From contig NC_091110.1 of the NCBI RefSeq assembly GCF_024713975.1, forward strand, positions 19,941,001 to 20,005,000: a DNA stretch of 64,000 nucleotides. The letters are read 5' to 3'. Below are positions 23,380-42,102 of the stretch, in pieces (within the stretch, counting starts at the first letter, position 1; the number at the start of each line of letters is the position of its first letter). A program made the position numbers and the translations under genes. The notes below the pieces were generated by a model. It was given only the letters and a program-made list of their open reading frames with translations. It made no database searches and had not been told where the DNA came from. This DNA comes from Paralichthys olivaceus. Its lineage: Eukaryota > Chordata > Actinopteri > Pleuronectiformes > Paralichthyidae.

Positions 23380-25612
23380 AGAGTGGTACTGGGAGTGTCT
23401 CTTGAAGTGTTGGTTCTATCGGCTGCTGTCCGTGGTGCTGACTCTGTTCAGCGTGGCCGTCGTCTGGTCAGAATGCACCTTCTTCAGCACGCGGCCCGTC
23501 CTCTCTCTCTTTGCTGTGTTCATCCAGCTGGCCGAGCGAGACTACAACTACCTGTACATTGAGGTGAGAGAGTCCACGCCGCTGACACGTCCTCTCGTCC
23601 ATCAGTATGATAATGAATAAAAACGAATGAAGTGCGTAAAACATATTCAGACAGAAGTCAAGGACTGTATGTTTTTTCACCTCTGTCCACCAGATGGCGT
23701 GCTTCATCACGATCTTCTTCCTGTGCACCTGCGTCTACTCCACCGTGTTCCGCATCCGGGTCTTTAACTATTACTACCTGGCCTCCCATCACCAGACGGA
23801 TGCTTACAGCCTCCAGTTCAGTGGCATGTAAGTATCGGCAGCCGATCACAGCGTAACAATCTGCCAGGACCAGGAACGTCACAGACGTGCAGACGATAAC
23901 GTTTTCTCCTGAACTTTGACCTGCAGGTTGTTCTGTCGTCTAACTCCTCCACTGTGTCTCAACTTCCTGGGGTTAATCCACATGGACTCGGCCATCTCCC
24001 ACCAGCAGAAGGAGCAGACAGCTTACACCTCAGTAAATCAGCTTCACACAGCTGCACAGTACAGACACAATATACACACACCAGCGTTCTGACCTTTATG
24101 GGAACAAAGAATCAAAATGTGGAGATGAATGAACAGATTATATCTCAGCAGAGCGCTCTGCGTTTTACGCTGTGGTCTGGATTTATTTTTTAATTTTAAA
24201 CTTGTTTTTCAGATCATGGGATCAATGCGTGTTCTCTCCTTTATCGCTAACGGCTTCTATATCTACTACCCCATGTTGATCCTCATCCTCTGCATCGCAA
24301 CTTACTTCAGGTGAGTCTCTGAAATGTTTGATCAAAGTTGAAATTTGTTCATAACGAGCAGAACTCTGGAAACAATTTAAAGATCTACTGCGGTACGAAG
24401 GTGGGAGGAGCAGAGCAACTTGGATCTGTTGAGACGTCCTCATAATATTGTTCATACTTTGGAGCCTGTGATGGATGAATAATAATAATGAAGACACTCG
24501 GGGGTCAGAGGTCAGATGATTGTGTGATTCAGCTCTGATGTGCAACGAACTCTTTCCTCAGTTTGGGAACTCGCTGTCTGAATCTTCTGGGCTTCCAGCA
24601 GTTTCTGGGCGACAGTGAAATGACCTCTGACCTCATCGATGAGGGGAAGGAGCTGATCCGACGAGGTGAGCATATTGAAAACATCCACAGTAACAAGCTC
24701 GTGTACGGGAACATGTGGTCGACCACAGTCTGTGTCTTTTCACAGAGAAAAGGAAGCGGCAGAGGATTGAAGATGGAGAGAACAGACGCAGAGTGAGTCT
24801 TTGTTTCAAATTGTGTCTTGTTTTGCCAGTTGAGTTTTGTTTGGAGAATGATTTTTAGTGTTTTATCGATTCCGAAAAACTAAAACTTCGTAACAGCTCT
24901 GAAGGGCCCACTGTTATACTGCCACCGTGTGTCTGTGCTGTGCACTGCAGGAGTGGAAAGAGCGTTACGGGAACCAGAGGGAGGACTTGGCTGCGAGGAA
25001 CCGGAGCAGTCACGAGATGAAGGAGACCAGTTACTCCGACACTGTGAACTCCAGCAGCAACAGACGTGAGTCACATGACCGCAGACACATGATCAGTCGT
25101 CGCTCAGCTGTTCACTCGTGTGTTGACCACAACGTCTGTCGTTTGATGAACAGAGGCTAAATATTCTCGCTCTGGGAGTCGAGCAGAGCGAGACCACATC
25201 GAGCTGCTGCAGGACGCCGAACCTTTAGACTTCAGCGCTGAGACTCTGACAGACGATCCCCTGGAGGCCGAGTCTGGCAGGTAATCGTGCTCCGCTGTGT
25301 GTTTCATAAAGTAATCGTGAGATTCTGACCATTTAGAGTCAAAGAGACCATGAAGCCCCTGATGTCATGGGGGTGTGGATACTACATGATGTGATTTACA
25401 GCTAGTACCGTCCAATGGGTGCAGGTGGAAGTAGTAGGTGGGCGTGCACTGACCGCCAGCTCTCAGTCAGGCTCCACCCCCTGCACCTCCAAATATAGTA
25501 AAATGTCAAACTGGAGGTTGTGTTCACACTTTGTGTTTTGTCCATCAGACACGCAGGAGGACGGTATCTGTCCATGTCGTCGTCCCGCAGCCGGATATTT
25601 GACGACGTCTAA
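20999..25612 (+). CDS. lmbrd2: LMBR1 domain-containing protein 2 (multipass membrane protein)
   Basis: Seventeen coding exons give 704 aa (human 695): 20999-21172, 21301-21413, 21794-21892, 21995-22162, 22260-22470, 22548-22622, 22697-22810, 23050-23233, 23382-23563, 23694-23827, 23927-24032, 24213-24310, 24562-24665, 24746-24792, 24951-25065, 25154-25280, 25549-25612. LMBR1-like family membrane protein, proposed to act in beta-2 adrenergic receptor signalling. The N-terminus [20 protein letters not shown] is the first of about nine hydrophobic segments. Others include [19 protein letters not shown]-free loop then [40 protein letters not shown] and [13 protein letters not shown]. The LMBR1 core carries [15 protein letters not shown] and [15 protein letters not shown]; the cytoplasmic tail is basic (EKRKRQR) and ends RSRIFDDV. 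The middle extracellular loop ([10 protein letters not shown]) has N-glycosylation sequons. The start matches the family start exactly. Likely poly(A) signal AATAAA at 27141. Confidence 0.95.
21234..21287 (+). repeat. (TG)n before an lmbrd2 acceptor
   Basis: About 26 TG units end some 13 bp upstream of the AG at 21299-21300, occupying the place of the polypyrimidine tract. Confidence 0.95.
21418..21464 (+). repeat. (TC)n immediately after an lmbrd2 donor
   Basis: A pure TC run starts within a few bases of the 5' splice site at 21414. Confidence 0.95.
23017..23046 (+). repeat. (TG)n abutting an lmbrd2 acceptor
   Basis: The TG run continues directly into TTCAG at 23045-23049. Confidence 0.95.
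23307..23378 (+). repeat. (TG)n abutting an lmbrd2 acceptor
   Basis: About 35 TG units run to TACAG at 23377-23381, with no conventional pyrimidine tract between repeat and exon. Confidence 0.95.
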
Positions 25613-27170
25613 CGGGGGAGGAGAAATGTGAAGCCGTGAACATCGCCGTCTCCACGTCCACCTGCAGGAAGTGAATGTACCACAGCTCCTCCACGTCCCC
25701 GTCTCCCAGCATGCACGGCAACTAAATAACACAGGTCACGTGTCCCTGAAGCTCCGTCACATGAACTTTTCACTTTGCAGCAGTTTTCATGTCCGGCTCA
25801 GCCGCAGGTCGACGAAGACTCTTCTGAAGGAATGTGAATAAATCCTCATCCCAGTTCTCCTGCTGAACTCCCTGCACTGTTTGTCTGAGCTGCATGTGGT
25901 GACGCAGGAGTCGCTCTGCAACCGTCTGAGCATGAAAATCAATCTGCAGCAGCTGCATGACATCACATCACTTTACTGAGGGTCAATGAAGGACCTGCAA
26001 CGCAACACACTTTATTTATGTTTTATTTTTTTGACCTAAATGTTCATGTTGTGTATTTACTGTGAGAAACAGTGATGAGCAGCTGATCCAGTCGCTGACG
26101 CACTAGTGTCACATGATAAACGTGATGACGTTCTCTTTTTCCTGGTTAACGATTAAAAAGTCCAGAAAGTGACTTTTTTTATTTAAAGTAAATATAAATT
26201 GAGATTCATTTACGCATCAACAGTTTTTGTTCAGGTGTAAATACACAGCTTCAAAAAACGCGTTAAAAAAAAGTGACCTTAGAGCGACTTTGTAAAAACA
26301 TAAAGGCTCATGAATGGAGCCCTGAGGAACTCCTCACTGAGAGTCTGTTAACGGGACCATGGTTCGATTCTGTGTGTTTGTATCACGTGAACCACATCGA
26401 CCTGATGATCTGATAGATGACGTGTTTACTGCTTGTGCTGCTGCCCCCAGGTGGACAAAATCTGCTGTTAAAGAAGTGGTTACGTTTTTTCTTGCTCATG
26501 TTTTATTTCATTATCTTACTTTTCATTTACGAATCCTCAAGAGTCACGATGAATCCAAAACTTTAGAAAATCTGGTGAATTCATGAATTGAGTTTTCAGA
26601 CGGTTCTCTGGCCTCCGAGTGGCCAAAAAGAGTCATTGCACATTAAAACTAATATATTTAAATTAAAACCTTAAAAATGCACAAGTGCAGCAACAATACA
26701 TGAACACTAGTTTAAATATTTACTGCTAATAATATAATTCATGGTTTTTATGAAATATTGATTTGTAGTATGTAGTATGTTTAGGGTGTAAATATTGTTG
26801 AGCTCCGGTGCTGATGAAGAGTCCGGTGACTGTGTTCACCTTCACACCGTCTTCTCATCATGTTTCCTCAGTGACACTCGTCTGTACATATGTATGATAT
26901 GTTTTGTATTATATGGGTTCCTGAGTTACGCTCTAGAGGAGAATGTGTCTTTATGTGTCTTTGTATTTACGGTGTGATTCGTGCAGCTCGTTCTCTCTCT
27001 GTCTCTTCGCTCTGCTCATTCTGCTGATGACGTTTCTGATGATCGAATATTTATTGTCGTCGTGATCTCGGCTCCTCTGATTTGTGATCGTGGGGATATG
27101 TGATGTACAGTAGTGACGATGTCGCGTGGTTCACTCTGCTAATAAAGCTGATCACAAACACTGGTCTCAT
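25613..27170 (+). other. lmbrd2: lmbrd2 3' UTR (probable)
   Basis: No coding exon is seen in this 1.5 kb. AATAAA at 27141-27146 (CTGCTAATAAAGCTGATC) is the best poly(A) signal, so most of it is probably a long 3' UTR. Short open frames inside are not supported by any recognisable motif. Confidence 0.5.
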
Positions 27171-27334
27171 GATGACGTGTGATGAGGTAAAGAGGCGGAG
27201 CCGCTTCTATCTGACGGAGACTTTGATTAAACAGAGGCGGAGCCAATGTCTGATGTAGTTACACGTCCAATCAGATGGATTTATTCTGTCGACCTGGTTA
27301 CACCCAACAACACAACAATATGTTCTGATGACTC

Positions 27335-27336
<2 letters not shown>

Positions 27337-27380
<44 letters not shown>
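27337..27380. repeat. (CA)n microsatellite
   Basis: About 20 CA dinucleotides lie between lmbrd2 and the apolipoprotein-L-like gene. Confidence 0.95.
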
Positions 27381-27381
<1 letters not shown>

Positions 27382-27779
27382 CAGTTTGCTTCGTCTCGGA
27401 ACCTGAACATTCACTTGTTCGTTCCTTTATAAATCATACAATCATTTTCTGACAACGTCGTGTCGTCTTGACACAAGGCGTGTCTCTCTCTCCCACACAG
27501 ACCAAAGTTTCGTTTCAGTCTCTGATGTGAGAGAAAGGAAAGCAGATGTGAAGAACGGACGTCAGTGAAAGTTTGAGGATCCTTTGTTCTGATCGGACTG
27601 AGCTGGACACTGAGTTCTGCTCCACCTGCTCAGGTGAGTCAAGCAATTCAGTTCATGAATCTAACACAGTTTGTCAGTAAAGTGCTGACGAGAGAGCAGA
27701 TCACTGAACTCTTTCTCTCCCTGATCAGGGAACTGTCAAACCTGCTCATCAGCTTCTCTCCGTCTGGAACTACCTGAAC

Positions 27780-28391
27780 ATGGCGAGTGTTGTAAAGCGG
27801 AGCCGGAGGAATCTTGATGAACCTGCAGCTTCATTCATCGGAGTGTTCGACAGCTATGAGCACAGGATGAGGCAGATTGTGGGAGAGCTTCACAAGGTTG
27901 ATACTGAAGTGAAGAAAATACAGATGGGTTTATTTGCTGGAACAGCTGGTTTAGGAGCAGGAGCTGTAGTAGCTATGCTCACTGCTCCGTTCACTGCAGG
28001 TCTGAGTTTAATTATATTTATTCTTTTAGCTCTCATTGTTCTTTGTTTTCTTATGAAGCAGAAAATAACAGAAGAAGAAAATGTAGGGAAAGTGAGCGGA
28101 TTGGTAGAAGAGTTCAGGACCATGATTGCTTCAATGAACAGTACACTGGAAGATGTGAAGAGTGCATGTGGAGATCTGCGGAGAACATCAGTCGGAGCTG
28201 AAGCCTTAAAGTTCATCAGACTGGAGATGGACATTCTGCAGCTGTGGGCCTTCAGTGAAAAACTCCAAACTCCTGCAACATTAGATCCGATCAGGAAGCT
28301 GTCGCAGGATTATGAAGAGACTGTGTCCAAACTTTTACAGATGAAAATAAAACTGCAGCCGCTGGAAGAAAACTCTGACGCCTTCATCTGA
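27780..28391 (+). CDS. Small apolipoprotein-L-like membrane protein (candidate)
   Basis: A 203-aa protein in one coding exon; ATG context AACATGG. A short intron (27634-27728, donor CAG|GTGAGT, acceptor GATCAG) splits the 5' UTR. No signal peptide is seen. Residues about 1-45 are helical and charged; 50-92 form a long hydrophobic segment rich in small residues (GTAGLGAGAVVAMLTAPFTA then LSLIIFILLALIVLCFLM), long enough for a membrane hairpin; the remainder is amphipathic helix. The glycine/alanine run followed by APFTAGLSL resembles the membrane-insertion region of apolipoprotein L family proteins, which have expanded in fish. That is the best family guess, but sequence similarity is short. 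Function is unknown. A possible poly(A) signal is at 28992. Confidence 0.7.
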   Translation: MASVVKRSRRNLDEPAASFIGVFDSYEHRMRQIVGELHKVDTEVKKIQMGLFAGTAGLGAGAVVAMLTAPFTAGLSLIIFILLALIVLCFLMKQKITEEENVGKVSGLVEEFRTMIASMNSTLEDVKSACGDLRRTSVGAEALKFIRLEMDILQLWAFSEKLQTPATLDPIRKLSQDYEETVSKLLQMKIKLQPLEENSDAFI

Positions 28392-28889
28392 CTGTCGACA
28401 TGTTGAGAGCAGCATCGTAGTAAACTGAACATTTTCATGATATTTGATTTAATTTGAACTCATTCAGTGTTTTTCCTTTGGGACCTGATTTGATTAATAC
28501 AACATGATGTAGACAAAGACGTGAACTGAAAGGACTGTGGACTTTTGTTGGTGATAGTGGGTAAACAAAAAAAAGGATCTTAAGAAGCCTTAAAGCCAAG
28601 TTTGTTGTTTTATTGTATTTAAAATAATCTTCAGCTTCCTCCACGTACGCAGTTGAAAAGCTCAGATTTGATACAACAGGTAACGATCACATGTTCACAG
28701 ACCGATGGTTAAAATCAAATATGTTTCATGTTCTTGTTTAATTCTTGCTTCATTTATTTTTGTCCTTTGTAAAGATCAGCTGTTCAACATGTTTCCCAAC
28801 TTTAAGTTAGAGGTGAATGATATTTTATTATGATGGATTCTATTTTATATTCAGTTTTAAAAACGTACAGACTCACACTGTCAATGTTC

Positions 28890-28911
28890 AACTACAATTC
28901 CCAAGGTGCAT
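28890..28911 (+). promoter_or_regulatory. ZNF143/Staf-type site
   Basis: AACTACAATTCCCAAGGTGC matches the ACTACAATTCCCAG core of the ZNF143 (SBS) promoter motif. It is described from memory of the consensus; no score was computed. Confidence 0.5.
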
Positions 28912-29090
28912 TTCACTCACAAACATCCAATCACAGAGCTTCAATTCTGTCACGTGCTCTGCTGACGTTGACTCGAATCTAAAACTGAATCAATAAAAAC
29001 AACCTGTCTCTGAGTTTATACGTGACGTCATTACCGTGACGTGCTTTGTTCTCTATTTACACTTCCTCCTCTGAACAGCCGCTGAGCCTC

Positions 29091-29104
29091 ATGGGAGTTG
29101 TAGT
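29091..29104 (-). promoter_or_regulatory. ZNF143/Staf-type site, minus orientation
   Basis: ATGGGAGTTGTAGT reads ACTACAACTCCCAT on the minus strand, again close to the ZNF143 motif. It lies 190 bp from the other site and faces it. Confidence 0.5.
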
Positions 29105-29164
29105 GTTTGGAGCAGGCGCCATGTTAAGTTTTAGATTCTGGTGAGTTGCAGTTCTGGTTAATTT

Positions 29165-29462
29165 TGGTTAGCTAATTTTGGTTAGCTAGTCAGTTGTAGT
29201 TACGGTTAGTTATGGTTCTAGTCAGTTATAGTCATGGTTAGTTATGGTTCTAGTCAGTTGTAGTTATGGTTAGTTATGGTTCCAGTCAGTTGTAGTTATG
29301 GTTCTAGTCAGTTGTAGTTATGGTTAGTTATGGTTCCAGTCAGTTGTAGTCATGGTTAGTTATGGTTCTAGTCAGTTATAGTCATGGTTAGTTATGGTTC
29401 CAGTCAGTTGTAGTTATGGTTCTAGTCAGTTGTAGTTATGGTTAGTTATGGTTCTAGTCAGC
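29165..29462. repeat. Minisatellite, units of about 22 and 32 bp (TCAGTTGTAGTTATGGTT...)
   Basis: Around ten copies of CAGTTGTAGTTATGGTTAG with TTATGGTTCTAGT alternate between a long and a short form, upstream of cfap53. Confidence 0.9.
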
Positions 29463-29570
29463 TGTGGAACTCACCGCTGGTTCTTTGTTTCATGGAGAAC
29501 CACATGGAGCAGATCGCCCCTCCCACAGACAGAGGGCGCTGTCTTCACCGTGACGCCTCCGTGTTTTACT

Positions 29571-29584
29571 GTTTCCATGGGAAC
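29571..29584 (+). promoter_or_regulatory. cfap53: RFX X-box upstream of cfap53
   Basis: GTTTCCATGGGAAC fits the X-box consensus GTHNYYATRRNAAC at every position. It lies 98 bp upstream of the cfap53 start codon, the usual range for X-boxes of ciliary genes. RFX factors, with FOXJ1, drive such genes. Confidence 0.75.
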
Positions 29585-29681
29585 TGAGCGCGTCCTGTTT
29601 GTGTGTGTTGTAATTCTCACCTGAACTCATCTAAACTCACCTGAACTCACCTGAGCTGAACTCTTAACTCGGTGTGTGACG

Positions 29682-32409
29682 ATGTTTGTGAGTCAGAGAA
29701 GAACCGGGACCCGGGAGGTGACCGGACCGACTCCTCACTCTGTGGCCGTGGTGAGACACCGAACCTCGGTGAGTTCCCAGCTGTCTGCCGCTACATGGAG
29801 AACTCAGAGTTTCACTGAAGCAGAAAGTATTCGTGTGAATGAGAGTAGAAGTTACTGTAATATGTGAAGTAAGAGAGTCAAATGATGAAGATTTATTTAA
29901 AAAACATTTTGTCATATTATAAGTGTTTAATTTTGGTTTGTCTTTTTAACTGTAAATGATTTTTACTGACTAAATATCATGTTAACTTCGTTAATTGTTA
30001 ACTGTTATCATTATTATTGTTCAGGTTATTAAGATAATTGTAATTATTCCTGTCGGTGGTAGTTTTGACCTCAGGATGTGTTCGCTCAGTAGAACTGATG
30101 AGACTGAAATTAATTTCATTTTATTTTCATTCATTCATTCATTAACAACAAAACAATCCAGGATGTAAATGAGTGTTTGTGTTGATCAGAGAGCAAAGTT
30201 GCCTCCGTGGCGTCGTGCAGACGAACTGATGCTGGAGAGACGGAAGCAGGACGCCGCCCGAGACCAGGTCCTGGAGTTCAGCAGGAACCAGCAGAGCTGT
30301 GACCTCAAGAGCTCGTGGCTGAAGAGATCAGAGCGTCACTTCCTGAGAGAAACGGTCGACAGAGAAGTCAGAGCTGCTGTGAAACTGAATGAGACCGACG
30401 TGGAACACCGGAGACGCAGGTCCGTCTGATTGAATCAGGTTTTTAATGGAAAGTAACTGAGTACATCTACTCAGGTTGTGTTTAAATCCTTTGTTTAAGG
30501 TCTCGCTGAGATTTGGTTTTACACAGAAACTTTAGAAATACTCAAAGACTGAACACGGACATCAAAACACATTCACCTGATCCAGATTCTTATTTGGATC
30601 TGCACCAACACACACACTCATAAACATCACTGGGATACTTTGATCAAGATCAATTTATTCTTCATTAGTAATCTCGGTGAAGAAGGTCTCCACCTGTCAC
30701 CTCTGCAGGCTCCAGGTACTGTTGGCGGAGGAGGAGCAGCAGCTCCTGCAGGAGCTGGAGGAGACGAAGGAGACGATGGCGGAGAGACAAGAGAAGATGA
30801 GAGAGAGAGCTCAAACACTGAGGGAGAGAAGAGAAAGAGAGAGACAGCAGCTGGTGTCCGACAAACTGGATCAGCTGTTCAGGTACTTCGGCCAAACTTA
30901 AAGGTCCCTTCACTTCATTTGTTAGGGGGCGTGTCAGACTAGCTCCTCGGTGTGCATCACACCTGACAGTTAGTCAGACACGCCCCCTAACAAAGCCAGG
31001 TGAAGTCTGATGTTCCAGTCAGTGAGGCCCTCAGGTCTGTGGCTTGTTCCTGAGGAGTGAGTGTTGTGCACGACGCTGTGTTTAAAGGGAGCAGTGCGAG
31101 GAGCTGCGGAGCGCTCAGACCAGACGCAGGGAGCAACAGGTGAGTGAGGAGCAGACGGCTCTGGTGAGGAGTCGACAGCAGCAGCTGCAGCAGCAGCAGG
31201 AGGAGGACGAGCTGTTCCACGAGCTGTGGGAGGCCGATCGCCGAGCTAAAGACGAGCGAGAGCGGCAGTGGGTGGAGACGCAGCGGCAGAGGAACACAGA
31301 GCAGCTAAACGTCCTCAACACTCAGGTGGAGGAGGCCGAGCTGCAGAGACGGACGGAGAAGGAGCAGAGAGAGAAGGAGGCTCAACTCATGGTCTGTGAA
31401 TATCCAGCACCCGAACACCTCATGACACATTCAAGTACCTCTGAATTTATAAAATACATTTTAAAATGATAAAAACTCATTGAATCATAAAATCATGTCA
31501 TGTGACCTAAGAGAAAAACTAATTTAGATTTCAGTGAAAATATTGTTTAAATTGAGTCTTGATTGAATCTCAACAGGAAGTCTTCAGTCGCTGACGTCTT
31601 TCTTTTCTTTGTTCCTTCTCTGTCCTGCACTGGAACGTGTCTGCTCGTTGTTTCCCTCCAGAGGCAGCAGGTGGAGGTGCAGCTCCGGCAGGATCAGCAG
31701 CAGCAGCTACAGAAGCTTCAGGCTCAGCTGAGCAGACGACACGAGCTGGATCGAGACTTCAGGATGAAGAAGAAGCGTCTGGCTCGAGAGCAGCAGGACG
31801 AGCTGCAGCTGGATATGAACTTCCTGCAGCAGCTGCTCCGACAGGAAACAGACGAGAAACAGGAAGTTGCTCAGAGGAAGGTAAACACACCTGAGCGTCT
31901 GTGGAGCTGAGAACGTTCATCAATGAAGTATTCATTCTCTGAAGATTAAAAGTGATCAGTTCTGGAGTAAATTAAATTTGTAGTGGTGGCCGGTAGATGA
32001 TGTCAGAGAGCGAAAATCACCAGACACTCAGTGTGCAGTTTATTAGGAACACGTCAGGAGAACACGGTGTTGTTCTGTGTGTTTCAGTTGGAGCTGCGTG
32101 AGGAACAGCAACGCTACCGCGAGTATCTGTCTGGGGTGCTGCAGCAACAGAGGAGGGAGGACGAGGAGACGGAACAGCTGATCAACGAGAAACTGGAGGA
32201 GAACTGGACCAGAAGAGAAGAACAGAACCGGCTCCAGCGAGAGAACCGCAGGTGCCTGAAGAACGAGGTGATGGAGGCTCAACGTCTGCAGATCCAACGA
32301 AACCGTAAGAGAACCACAGAGAACCAGAACCACAGAGAACCAGAACCACAGAGAACCAGAACCACAGAGAACCAGAACCACAGAGAACTAAACCTTCTCT
32401 TTACAATGG

Positions 32410-32465
<56 letters not shown>

Positions 32466-32920
32466 TTGACCTGAAGGAGCAGAAACGTGCTGATGTCTCC
32501 AGAGAGAGAGACGAGATGAACAGATTGATGGAGGAGATGAAGGTGAAGGACGAGGAGGAGAGAAGACGGTGAGACATGTTTTCACTGGTGTTCATCACGT
32601 GTTCATCACGTGTTCATCACGTGTTCATCACGTGTTCATGTGTTCACAGTGACAGACGGAGGTGTGAGGAGTATGAGTCGGAGCTCAGGTGTCAGGTGAA
32701 TGATCGTCAGCAGCTTCAGTCTGAACTCACAGCTCAGAGTCAGAAAGAGGAGGAGCTCAGAGCGACGCTGCGCCAGATCTACGACAACAGGAAACGCCAG
32801 CTCCTGGCCACGCCCACCTCACACACCGCCGCCACACACCCACTCAGGAGAGCAGGGGGGTCAAGGTCCGCCCCCACAGACCGTCATGAATCTAACCAGG
32901 AGTCGAATCTGTTTCCATAG
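29682..32920 (+). CDS. cfap53: Cilia- and flagella-associated protein 53 (CCDC11)
   Basis: Eight exons (29682-29768, 30190-30419, 30709-30882, 31088-31391, 31662-31880, 32088-32304, 32466-32568, 32650-32920) give 534 aa; the human protein has 514. It is a microtubule inner protein of motile cilia and a centriolar-satellite protein; loss causes laterality defects in fish and humans. The start MFVSQRR...REVTGPTPHSVAVVR aligns with the human N-terminus (SQR, REVKGPTPK). The rest is almost entirely coiled coil rich in E, Q, R and K, with KLDQLFREQCEELR matching the human EKLDQQFRERCEELR. The donor-like CAG|GTGAGT at 31137 is read through, because the following codons (VSEEQ) align with human VCEER. 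The C-terminus (after 32800) is divergent. Confidence 0.93.
32305..32464 (+). repeat. ACCACAGAGAACCAGA repeat followed by (TG)n in a cfap53 intron
   Basis: Six or so copies of ACCACAGAGAACCAGA start at the donor and are followed by about 28 TG units that run straight into the acceptor TGTAG at 32461-32465. Confidence 0.9.
32586..32649 (+). repeat. GTGTTCATCAC tandem repeat filling the last cfap53 intron
   Basis: Four or five copies of an 11-bp motif, GTGTTCATCAC, make up most of this 81-bp intron (32569-32649). Confidence 0.85.
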
Positions 32921-33760
32921 TGACCAGAGAAATGTGATGATCAGTCATGTTCTGTCGCTGGGACGCGATGTTTGTTTGTGTCACTGGTGACGATGTTACA
33001 GAAGCTTTATATCAGGATCCAGATCAGTTCTTCTTTGACTCACAACCTTCACCGTGTTTACGATCTGTTCAGTAAAATAACAAGTCAGACAAAGACAAGT
33101 TTTCTTCCTTTAATGAATGAACTCGACCTGTAAACACTACATGTTGAGTTAACTTGTGTTTGATGACCTGAAGCGTTGAACTGTGACCAAACAGAAAAGA
33201 CCTGTTCACTGCTTTTTATTAAACTGTCATGGGGAGATTCAGGTGTTACAGCAGCTCAGGCTCAAAATCATACAGGTTAGAAATAAACATTATAGCAGAG
33301 GAAAACTATTTCTCATCAGTTTTTATTTCTCTTTTCAAACTAGTGAAGAATGTATACATGGAACAAGTTGGATTTTGTGTTTCTGAAGATCTTGATCTTC
33401 CCTGAGACAACTGTTTGTTACCGTGCTATATAAATACATTTGATTGATTGATTCATTAATTCATATTATATAGTATACATATTTGACCTCACTGATTTAT
33501 TGTGTTTATGTAATTGGAACTTTTTCATAATTCTAATAATAATAAAATAATAAAATAAAGAAGATAACATGAATCTTTTCTATATTTTTCATGACGTTTG
33601 TTTTCTTCTCCACTAGAAACACACACTTTACCTGCAGTGTTGTTTTATCTCTTATGAATATAAATATTGATAATGTTGTTGTTGTTAGTATTTACGTGAC
33701 CAGCGTAACTTTACTACGCAAACAGCGTTGTGAATCACGTTCACTCTCTCTCCTCCCACA
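32921..33760. other. cfap53 3' flank and mfhas1 upstream region
   Basis: No coding exon is recognised. It becomes AT-rich after 33400, with AATAAAATAATAAAATAAAG at 33540-33559 as possible poly(A) signals for cfap53. It ends in a pyrimidine tract and CCCACAG at about 33761, a possible acceptor for an mfhas1 5' UTR exon. Confidence 0.4.
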
Positions 33761-33769
33761 GCAGGAAGG

Positions 33770-34162
33770 AGAGTGATGGAGGGAGGAGGAGGGAGAGGGA
33801 GGAGGAGGAGGGAGGAGTGTTGTTGTGACGCAGCTTCTCCGCAGACCGACACAGGAAGAGACAGAAAGCCCAGAGAAAGGCTCTGATATCCGGGTGCAGA
33901 GGACCAGGGACTCGGGGCGATGAGGACGCCAGGGACGCGCACAGTTCTCCCGCAGCTCCGGGCCTCTTCTCTGGGCTCGAACCCGGATCTGTAGCCGCTG
34001 CGGTTTGTTCGGTGGCGCAGGAGGAGACGATGCCTCCGCGGCCACACGCGCACACACACTCGATCCTTCCCCGACACACAGCGACCTCCCCCCGCGTCCC
34101 GAGCCCGAGCAGCGCGCTGATTCCTGCAGGAGCTCGTGCACCATGCTGCGCGCTCCGGATCC
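33770..34162 (+). promoter_or_regulatory. mfhas1: mfhas1 5' UTR / promoter, GC-rich with GGAGGA tract
   Basis: A purine-rich GGAGGAGGGAGAGGG tract (33776-33820) is followed by CpG-rich sequence up to the start codon. The open frame continues upstream of the first ATG at 34163 only as far as about 34136, so this region is not coding in that frame. Confidence 0.5.

Positions 34163-42102
<7,940 letters not shown>

Larger units (their letters stand above)
28392..29560. other. Intergenic DNA with promoter-like block and minisatellite
   Basis: Between the apolipoprotein-L-like gene and cfap53 I see no coding exon. It holds two ZNF143-type motifs (28890 and 29091) and a minisatellite at 29165-29460. 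After the second motif comes GGCGCCATGTTAAGTTTTAG, then ATTCTG|GTGAGT with a good splice donor at about 29139, so an unrecognised first exon may start here. Confidence 0.4.

Noticed and set aside
31137..31143. CAG|GTGAGT as a cfap53 splice donor
   Set aside because: The codons that follow align with the human protein (VSEEQ versus VCEER), so the exon continues to 31391.
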